IMG/VR virus record: IMGVR_UViG_3300032285_000181
Coordinates: 1 to 36,256 of that record
Direction: 5' to 3' (one strand)
Length of the DNA: 36,256 bases
Source of the DNA: a virus
How positions within the stretch are numbered: position 1 is the first letter of the stretch; each line of letters begins with the position of its first letter. The translations under genes were made by a program, and so were the position numbers. The notes under the pieces were generated by a model, which saw only the letters and a list, made by a program, of their open reading frames with translations, had not been told where the DNA came from and made no database searches. Of the stretch, positions 14,429-21,800 are shown one piece after another.

Positions 14429-17400
14429 ACGTACCGCCATCGATCTGGAAACCATCCAGAGTTGAAGTTGCTGCGCCAGCACCAGTAATGTTAGTACCAA
14501 TATACATTGATTTGGCAACTGACAAACCACCTGATAATACAACTGGAGCAGTTCCAAGAGCAGAAGCGTCAGTCGCAGAAGTGAATGTTACGTTACCAGA
14601 AGCAGAAACTGTTGTGCCACTGAAACTTGAAGAAGTAATTGTTTTGTTACTTAACGCTTCAGTACCAGCCAATGTAGCAAGAGTACCAGATGTTGGTAAT
14701 GTTACGTTGGTTGAACCAGTTTGTGTTAATGTTAAAGAGTATGCACCTGATGTTATGAATGCACCAGCAGTAGTAACAGAACCACCAAGAGTGATTGTAT
14801 TTGATCCGTTGTTTACACCAGTACCACCATAAGTAGCACCAACAACAGAACCCTGCCAAGTACCAGTACCGATAGTACCCAATGTTGTGATTGAAGTCTG
14901 ACCAACATATGATGCAGAGATATCAATATTATCAGCGTTAACTGTGATACGGTTTGAAGTACCAACAACATCAAGTGTGTTACCAGATTTGGTTAAACCA
15001 GCACCAGCGATAACTTGTCCAGCACCAGAGAACTGAACAAATGTTAAAGAAGTAGTATCAACAGTTACTGCACCATCAGTTGTTAAAACCCAACCAGAGT
15101 CAGCATTAACTGTACCTTCTTCAACGAAAGTAAACATACCAGGAGTGACTTCACCAGTTGGTGAATTGTCAGCATCAGTGGCACGAGTCAATACCCAGTT
15201 TGTAGAAATAGTACCAACTGTAGTAACAGTATAGATACCATTGTTAGATGCAGTGGTTTGGTCTTTAACCAGAACACGATCACCAGAAGAAAGAGCAATA
15301 CTATCAATAGTAATTGCTGCTTGAGTTCCAGCGTTAGTAAGAGTTTTACCAGCACCACTACCAGAAGCAGTAACTGTTAAGTTTGCAGTAGTTGCAACAC
15401 GAACTGAATCTTTAATATCCAGTGCTTGTTTAACAGAGTCAACATAACCCTTAGTTGCTGCATCAGTTGTCTGAGTTGGAGTACCAAGAGAAGTGATACG
15501 GAAACCAGCAACATCAACAGTACCAGTACCAACTGGAACCAAATTTACGTTACTATTTGAACCACCAGCAGTAAATGTTAGCGCACCAGTACCAGTAATA
15601 GAACCAGTAGTAGTTCCAGTACCACCATTGGCAACAGGCAATGTGCCAGTGACACCAGTAGATAATGGAAGACCAGTAGCGTTTGTTAAAGTAACAGACT
15701 GTGGAGTTCCAAGAATTGGAGTAACAAGAGTTGGGCTAGTACCGAATACTAATGCACCAGAACCTGTTTCGTCAGAGATAACACCTGCTAATTGTGAAGA
15801 AGTAGTTGATGCAAACTGAGCAAGAGTAGAACCAGTATAAGCAACAGTGCCACCAGTACCGAATGCTACTGAAGAACCATCTGTACCAGTAAATGTTAGA
15901 GTGTTACTTGCAGTTAAAGTTTTACCGTTGGCAATAGTTAAAGTACCAGTCGAAGTGGTAATTGCCAATCCGTTAATACTTGTAGCAGTTGCAACACCAA
16001 GAGTTGGAGTTACAAGAGTTGGAGAAGATGCTAATACAGCAGAACCAGAACCTGTTACAGCAGTAATACTTGTTCCGTTGATTTTAAATACGTTACCTGT
16101 ACCAGCTGTATCAAATGTCTTGTTGGTTAAAGTATCAGTGGTCGCTTTACCAACCAATGTATCTGTCGCTGCAGGTAATGTTAAAGTATTCGAGCCAGCG
16201 ATTGCAGCTGCAGCAAGAGCGATTGTACCAGAAGTAGAACCAGAGAAGTTTGCACCAGCAGAACCAATTGTTGGTGTAGTTAATGATGGGCTAGAAGCAA
16301 GAACAACTGAACCAGAACCAGTTACAGAAGTGATACCAGTACCAGCGATCTGGAACACGTTACCAGTTGCGCCAGTATTAAAAGTTTTGTTCGTGAATGT
16401 ATCTGTTGTTGCTTTACCAACTAATGTATCAGTTGCAGCTGGTAATGTTAATGTACCAGATGCTGCAGCAGTTGGTTGTAAAACTGTAGTTCCAGATGAA
16501 GAACCCGTTAATGTAACACCACCTGCACCGAATGTTGGTGTAGTGATTGTTGGGCTAGTTGTAAGAACATTCGCACCAGATCCAGTATTGGATTGGTAAC
16601 CAGTATATTCGTAAACCCAAGTCTGTGCACCAGTTGATGCAACAGTATATGTAATTTGTGTTCCCGCTGCTTGAGTGACGATAGCACCTGCAGCAGAATC
16701 TTGAATAGTAAGAGAACCAGTACTATTATTAGTAATGATGAATTCTTGACCAACTGTTAATCCAGAAGTAGATGGTAACTTAACAGTTTGAGTAGTTGTT
16801 CCAGTAAAGAACTGATTAGCAGTACTAGAAGAAGTAAGAGTAGTAGTGCCTGCACCAGTAGCAGTAGATGTATAACCACCTGCACCAATAGAAGCAATAG
16901 TAATTGTTTGACCAGATGCAGTGGCAGTAATACCATTACCTGCAGCGATCGTTAGAGTTTGAGATCCAAGAGCAACTGAACCAGTACCAGAACTACCAGC
17001 AATGTTTAACGTAGTGGAGATTGATTGAGTTGAAACAGCAGTAACTAAACCTTTACCGTTTACAGTGATAACTGGAATCGCAGTTGATGAACCGAATGAA
17101 CCAGTATTACTGTTAACAGTGGCAAGTGTTAATGCTTGGCTGTAGTTTGCAGTACCATCGAATGATCCAGAAGCAGTAGCATCACCAGTAAAAGCAATAG
17201 TACGTGAAGTTGCAAGAGCAGTTGCTGTTGAAGCATTACCACTTAAAGCAGCAGTAATAGTACCAGCTGAGAAGTTACCAGAAGCGTCACGCTTAACGAT
17301 AGCAGATGCGGTATTTGCATTGGTTGCTGCATCAACCAAATCTGTGTATCGTTTACCACCGATAATAACGTGACTTGACGCATTACCAGCTGTTTCTGAA

Positions 17401-17534
17401 CCTATACCGATGTATAATCGATCACCGCCATTTGATCCATTATCAGCTAATGCTGAGTACGCTAACTCACCAGCACCAAGGGTTGCTGGGTTTCCGCTAG
17501 TACTAGAGCGTTTAATTCTAATTATTGATGCCAT
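14424..17534 (-). CDS. Tail fibre protein (1036 aa) with tandem repeats
   Basis: The N-terminus is MASIIRIKRSSTSGNPATLG, then AGELAYSALADNGSNGGDRL, the same attachment type as the 469-residue fibre. Residues about 60-150 carry ATKGYV-like and AALSGNASTATALATSRTI fibre repeats. Residues 361-424 and 450-513 are a tandem duplication at an offset of 89. TLPVANGGTGTTTG lies near 631. A DAATKGYVDSVKQALDIKDS to GDRVLVKDQT...NGIYTV domain spans about 691-835, a module widespread in phage fibres. AGTEALSNKTI is near 956. It ends in TLDGFQIDGGTY. GGAG precedes ATG 17534. Host-binding fibre by family; receptor unknown. Confidence 0.9.
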   Translation of the reverse strand: MASIIRIKRSSTSGNPATLGAGELAYSALADNGSNGGDRLYIGIGSETAGNASSHVIIGGKRYTDLVDAATNANTASAIVKRDASGNFSAGTITAALSGNASTATALATSRTIAFTGDATASGSFDGTANYSQALTLATVNSNTGSFGSSTAIPVITVNGKGLVTAVSTQSISTTLNIAGSSGTGSVALGSQTLTIAAGNGITATASGQTITIASIGAGGYTSTATGAGTTTLTSSSTANQFFTGTTTQTVKLPSTSGLTVGQEFIITNNSTGSLTIQDSAAGAIVTQAAGTQITYTVASTGAQTWVYEYTGYQSNTGSGANVLTTSPTITTPTFGAGGVTLTGSSSGTTVLQPTAAASGTLTLPAATDTLVGKATTDTFTNKTFNTGATGNVFQIAGTGITSVTGSGSVVLASSPSLTTPTIGSAGANFSGSTSGTIALAAAAIAGSNTLTLPAATDTLVGKATTDTLTNKTFDTAGTGNVFKINGTSITAVTGSGSAVLASSPTLVTPTLGVATATSINGLAITTSTGTLTIANGKTLTASNTLTFTGTDGSSVAFGTGGTVAYTGSTLAQFASTTSSQLAGVISDETGSGALVFGTSPTLVTPILGTPQSVTLTNATGLPLSTGVTGTLPVANGGTGTTTGSITGTGALTFTAGGSNSNVNLVPVGTGTVDVAGFRITSLGTPTQTTDAATKGYVDSVKQALDIKDSVRVATTANLTVTASGSGAGKTLTNAGTQAAITIDSIALSSGDRVLVKDQTTASNNGIYTVTTVGTISTNWVLTRATDADNSPTGEVTPGMFTFVEEGTVNADSGWVLTTDGAVTVDTTSLTFVQFSGAGQVIAGAGLTKSGNTLDVVGTSNRITVNADNIDISASYVGQTSITTLGTIGTGTWQGSVVGATYGGTGVNNGSNTITLGGSVTTAGAFITSGAYSLTLTQTGSTNVTLPTSGTLATLAGTEALSNKTITSSSFSGTTVSASGNVTFTSATDASALGTAPVVLSGGLSVAKSMYIGTNITGAGAATSTLDGFQIDGGTY
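15996..16454 (-). repeat. Tandem 89-residue repeat in the 1036-aa fibre
   Basis: Residues 361-424 (16454-16263) and 450-513 (16187-15996) match at a constant offset of 89 codons. Both contain LTLPAATDTLVGKATTDT, then TNKTF, GNVF, VTGSGS, VLASSP and TPT[IL]G. DNA similarity is visible but interrupted by silent changes. Such units usually extend the shaft of a trimeric fibre. Confidence 0.85.
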
Positions 17535-17547
17535 CTTTTAATCTCCG

Positions 17548-17802
17548 TTAAAATTCTCCACCTTCCATGTTCTGCGCATCAAGCGTAGTCGTAGAAGTCC
17601 ACATGTTTGTGGTTGTTTTGTATACTAATACTGCCCCATTATTAAGTGTCGTTGTATCTACATTACCAATCGCTGAAAGAGAATCAACAGATTGTGGATT
17701 TGACAATGAACTTCCTGTTATAATAGTCGTACCACCTGTACTTGTGGTGGCTGTAATTATTGACTGGGTTGGGTCATCTACAACTGCAATTATATCTGCC
17801 AT
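17548..17802 (-). CDS. Small fibre-associated protein (84 aa)
   Basis: The protein begins MADIIAVVDDPTQSIITATT and has a central VDSLSAIGNVDTTTLNNGAV then LVYKTTTNMW stretch. This matches the pattern D-L-x-D-V-x(n)-L-x-N-G-x-V-L-V-Y-x(n)-W of short fibre or fibre-adaptor proteins in aquatic phages. It ends NMEGGEF, reminiscent of the IDGGTY end of the next fibre. The ATG lies 2 nt after the stop of the 112-residue gene, and the stop is 13 nt before the 1036-residue fibre, so the three form one operon. Probably a structural adaptor for that fibre; this is inference from motif and position. Confidence 0.75.
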   Translation of the reverse strand: MADIIAVVDDPTQSIITATTSTGGTTIITGSSLSNPQSVDSLSAIGNVDTTTLNNGAVLVYKTTTNMWTSTTTLDAQNMEGGEF

Positions 17803-17804
17803 GA

Positions 17805-18143
17805 TTAAATCTGTGTTATTTCTGGGGTTACTGTGACAATACCTTCCAAAATTCTTGTTTTTGCCGATGTAGATGTATTTGTGATTTCTATATCATAAAG
17901 GTATCTACCTGCTGGAATCGCAGAAGTTTGTGTCGATGTTAGTTGTAATCTAACCTTACCTGTAGGAGCATCAAATACGCTCGCTGAAAAGGTAAAATAA
18001 GAGGAAGAGCCATATGACTTTCTCATTTGAGAAGCAACGGTATATCCAGTTAAATCTAGAGATGAGCCTGTAGTTGACGCTACAGTGATAATATTACTGT
18101 ATGTCGAACCTTGATCTATGTATAAATTTGCTATCGATGCCAC
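17805..18143 (-). CDS. Small virion protein, BppU-N-like beta domain (112 aa)
   Basis: This 112-residue protein appears to start at GTG 18143 with GGGAG about 7 nt upstream; no suitable ATG is nearby. The pattern is IDQGSTYSNIITV, LTGYTVASQMRKSYGSSSYF, then TGKVRLQLTSTQTSAIPAGR followed by YLYDIEI and GIVTVTPEIT. It resembles the small all-beta domain at the N-terminus of baseplate upper proteins (BppU type) and similar proteins in aquatic myoviruses. It is the first gene after a strong terminator and a GATAAATA late promoter core. A role in fibre or baseplate assembly is likely; the BppU-like call is from pattern memory. Confidence 0.78.
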   Translation of the reverse strand: MASIANLYIDQGSTYSNIITVASTTGSSLDLTGYTVASQMRKSYGSSSYFTFSASVFDAPTGKVRLQLTSTQTSAIPAGRYLYDIEITNTSTSAKTRILEGIVTVTPEITQI

Positions 18144-18167
18144 TGGAAGTCTCCCATTCTACTCTCT

Positions 18168-18175
18168 TATTTATC
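18168..18175 (-). promoter_or_regulatory. Late promoter core GATAAATA before the 112-aa gene
   Basis: The minus strand reads GATAAATA, one base different from the T4 late consensus TATAAATA. It is 25 nt before the GTG start of the 112-residue gene and immediately after an intrinsic terminator, so it most likely begins the unit for the second fibre block. Confidence 0.75.
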
Positions 18176-18189
18176 GTTTTGCAGACTGC

Positions 18190-18218
18190 AAAAACAAAAA
18201 CCCCACGAGTGTGGGGTT
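18190..18218 (-). terminator. Intrinsic terminator after the adhesin cassettes
   Basis: On the minus strand AACCCCAC-ACTC-GTGGGGTT forms an 8-bp stem with a 4-nt loop, followed by TTTTTGTTTTTG. The other strand has no T-run after the hairpin, so termination is directional. It lies 25 bp after the stop of the 173-residue gene and ends transcription of the adhesin locus. Confidence 0.9.
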
Positions 18219-18242
18219 CGAATTAAGTCTTGGTTTAGAGAC

Positions 18243-18764
18243 TTATTCCGCTGCTGGCCAAGATAAAGATTCGACAGCTGTTCTGAAAGTATCAATGGCT
18301 TCTGCTTCAGCAATCGCTTCTTCTACACGAGTTGCTTCGGCAATAACTGCTGCACGATATGTCACAGTTGCTGCTGGAATATCCACGTTTCGTTCAATTT
18401 TACGAACTAACATCCAATCTGTATGAGAAAGAAGATTGTTCGCAGTTTGTTTAATTTGTGCGATCCACTGAGATTTCAATCCCTTAGTTGCGCCATTATC
18501 TTCCAATTCTTTTGGAGTAGAAGTATAGGTAACTGTAACAACTTTTAAAGAAGAATTAAATTCTGTGATTTCTTCACTCACTTTATAAAAACGATCATCT
18601 GGACGAGGAGCAAATGCTACGTCATAGATACCCAGATCTTGTTTTTCTTGAGGAGTTAAAGTTAGGAGTTCATCTGGACCATACTCAGTCCCATTTTTAT
18701 CTTCCCAGTTTGTGTATGGAGCAAACAGTTTAATACTGTTATCATTTTTTACTAAAGCGAACAT
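18243..18764 (-). CDS. Putative tail-fibre assembly/accessory protein (173 aa), paralogue of the 178-aa gene
   Basis: The N-terminal half (MFALVKNDNSIKLFAPYTNW, then DLGIYDVAFAPRPDDRFYKV) is a small unknown domain. The C-terminal half, from KGLKSQWIAQIKQTANNLL through TDWMLVRKIERNVDIPAATV and TYRAAV to SWPAAE, resembles phage tail assembly chaperone-type domains (W..R..E...P..V..YR). It is clearly paralogous to the end of the 178-residue protein at 26024. It follows the 1731-residue adhesin by 33 nt, with its own GATAAATA core and AAAGGA ribosome-binding site, and is followed by a terminator. Fibre-tip chaperones are often encoded just after their fibre. A chaperone role is likely but not proven. 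Confidence 0.8.
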   Translation of the reverse strand: MFALVKNDNSIKLFAPYTNWEDKNGTEYGPDELLTLTPQEKQDLGIYDVAFAPRPDDRFYKVSEEITEFNSSLKVVTVTYTSTPKELEDNGATKGLKSQWIAQIKQTANNLLSHTDWMLVRKIERNVDIPAATVTYRAAVIAEATRVEEAIAEAEAIDTFRTAVESLSWPAAE

Positions 18765-18794
18765 TTCGGTTTCCTTTTAAAGAATTCTATTATT

Positions 18795-18802
18795 TATTTA
18801 TC
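18795..18802 (-). promoter_or_regulatory. Late promoter core GATAAATA spanning the stop of the 1731-aa gene
   Basis: The coding end AGA-TAA-ATA makes GATAAATA, so the stop codon is part of the promoter. It is about 31 nt before the 173-residue gene. A second overlapping ATAAATA follows at 18791. Confidence 0.7.
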
Positions 18803-21800
18803 TTGCGTTGGCATACTTAAATGGAGTCTCTGCAAACGCAACGTAGATATATGTTTCTGCTGCATTGGCATCATAAGTGTAAGTATTTAATCTAAATCCG
18901 TTTGATAAGAAGTCGATTCTTTCGTTACCATCTTCGACCAAAGCATCATTTGGTTTTAGACGTGCAGTGGCATTATCACTGTTGTATGTTGTTCGTTTAC
19001 TATCAAACAATACCCAGTTTCTACTAGTTGAAGTGCCTTTAATTAAAACCCATGCAGGTCTAAATCCACAATTAACGAATGCTCCAGGAGAAGTTGCGTT
19101 ACCTGTATATGAACCCATTTTACTAAATCCTGGAACTTCTGCCCATAGGTATGCGATCCAACTATATGATGATGGATTATTTGCAGCAATTGTAAAGTGT
19201 GTACTAGTTGGGCTAGTATTATTAAACCAGTCTGCTCCAGTATTAAGCCCTGCATTACTGTCCAATCTTATGTTAGACAATGGTCCAACACTAGCGTGAT
19301 ATGTTTCCCATGAAGTCACACCATTAGTACCTTTAATAATAATAAACTTAGGTACTTGACCAAGATTATGCGGTACTTGCATTACAGCACCAGTACTATT
19401 AAAGTTTACAATATCAAAACCTGGAGTCTTACCTTTGTTCCAGCACCATGCAGCATATGTGTATCCATTTTCTAGACCATAAGGCGCAGCACCATTTGGA
19501 CTGTATAACTGGAATCCGTTTGGTAAGAATTGTGATAAACCAGCATTAGTTTCTGGACCAGAAGCACCAGTACTATTTGTTCCAATTGAAACACCTGGAC
19601 CACGAGTAGTATCGTAAAGTCGAGGAGACACGTTACCACCAGTTCTACACTTAGTCCAAACCAAGTCTGGAGTATTTACAGTATTACCTGTAGCATCTGG
19701 AAGATTATATCCACCAACATTCTTTAAATTCTTAGTATTAATCGCAACATGTCCAGTTGGAGGTGTATACGCAAATGGACGCTGACCAAAATTGGTATGT
19801 GTCGCTGACCAAGAATTAGTTGAAGTATTGGTATGACCAATATATGGATACAATGTAGTGTTTCTAGGAACAGATGTATCTGTATAGATTAAAGTATTAT
19901 TCCAATAATAACGAAGAGTACCCGCATCACAGTCTAATGCAAAACCCATATAGCCAGTAGATGTTACACCAGAAGCACCTAAAGTTCCATTTGATGTAAC
20001 CATATAAGGTTTATAATAAAAACCTACACTTACAGCTCCACCAACCATTGATCGCCCAGTAGTAGTGAACAAGTTTGGAGAACCATCTGGATCATTTTCA
20101 TATGGTAATGAAGTAACACCCATATAACTATGTGGGTCACCAGTACTTAAAATTTCCCAGTACCATTTACCAGTGTTAACACCAATAGTTCCACGATTTG
20201 ATTTACTATCAGTTCTTGGAAGTGTCAACAGATTATCATTTGATGACACTGATGGCACTAAAGGTACAGAAGATGATAATGGATCCCATTCACAGAAACT
20301 ACCACCAGATGCACTATCTGTTGGTCCATCGTTAATGATTGACTGATTAAGGATAGTGTTCGTTCCAATACCTGTATTGATACCATCAGAGTATGCATTA
20401 GCGTAAGATAGAATAACTACACCAGATCCACCATTACCACCAGTGTAGCCAGTAGCACCACCACCTCCGCCAGATCCTGGACGTCCAGATCCCAAACCAC
20501 CACCACTGCAGTCTGCAGACATACCAGTACCGCCACCACCAATACCACCTGCTCCAAAATATGCACTATTTGTGACATAGTAATTACCACCGCCACCGCC
20601 AGCATAGTATGTTGGAATACCAGTAATAGTATTTAATAATCCTGGACCACCACGAGAATCACTACTATTATATCCAACACCGCCAGCACCACCGCCACCA
20701 GAACCATAGTAAGTATTACCAGAGTTACCATTATTACCAGTGCCACCAGCATAACCTTGTCCTGCAGTGCCAGCACCACCACTATTACTACTTATTCCTC
20801 CGCCACCACCAGAACCACCTGCTTGTGCTGCAGCCTGTGTATAACTATAACCATTACCACCTGCAATGGCAGTTAGAGATGAGAATACTGAATTTTGTGC
20901 ATTACCTTTATTATAGGTAGATCCACCAGCACCAACTGTGACAGTATAAGACTGCCCTGGAGTTACAGCAACTGATGCATTGTAAATCATGCCACCTGCA
21001 CCACCGCCACCACCATTGGAGCCACCTGCACCACCACCAGCGATGACAAGTGCCTTAACAGATGTAACACCAGCAGGTGCAGTCCAAGTATAAGTTCCTG
21101 GAACACCATATGTCAATACTGTTGGACGTGGAAGAGACCAGTCAAATCCTACTGGTGTCCAGTTATTACCAGTACCAGAGGCATCATAACCGACTGTTCT
21201 TTGCCATGGAGATGCATCGTTAATAGTAACAGTATTATTGTTTGTTATTGCATAAGCATTAGTACTATTATCAACAATAGTTGCACTATTCAATGTTAAT
21301 AGAACCGTATTAGCATCAGAAGTAAATCCTGCAGTTGGTAGGGTTGTTTTTGTTATTGTTCTAACAATATTAGAAACTCTAAAATTAGAAATGTGACCAC
21401 CAAAATACGTGCTCGTCCAATCTAATCCAATCCAGAGTGGTGTAGTTTGTACAGCTGGTGTCAAAGTACCAGATCCAGCAAGAGCACCATCGATGTATAT
21501 ATTGCCAGAAGTTCCTGATCTTGTTAAAGCAATATGAGTCCATTTATTATTTGGAACACTTCCATTGGCAGAAAAAGTAGAAGAACCAATTTGTACTCCA
21601 ACTGTTCCATTAACTATTGTAAGTTCCATTCTGCCAGCATTACCAGTAGTTCCCTGCGAGCAAATAACATTAGATGCTGCTGTTGTATATACCCATGCTT
21701 CAACAGTAAAATCTCCAGTGGCAGGAATAACTTGAGTATTTGTAGTAGCCAAATACTGATTGGAGCCATTAAACAAACCAGCATAAGACATAGTCTCTTG

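Noticed and set aside
15847-16599. A 250-codon open frame on the plus strand (and similar ones at 15493-15819, 14488-14832, 3036-3482)
   Set aside because: They lie opposite confidently identified fibre or sheath genes whose repetitive codon use keeps the antisense frame open; translations are Pro/Val-rich low complexity without ribosome-binding sites.
14424-17534. CRISPR-like or diversity-generating repeat array
   Set aside because: Repeats are in-frame protein repeats of a fibre, not evenly spaced direct repeats with unique spacers. No reverse transcriptase or template/variable repeat pair is visible in the window.
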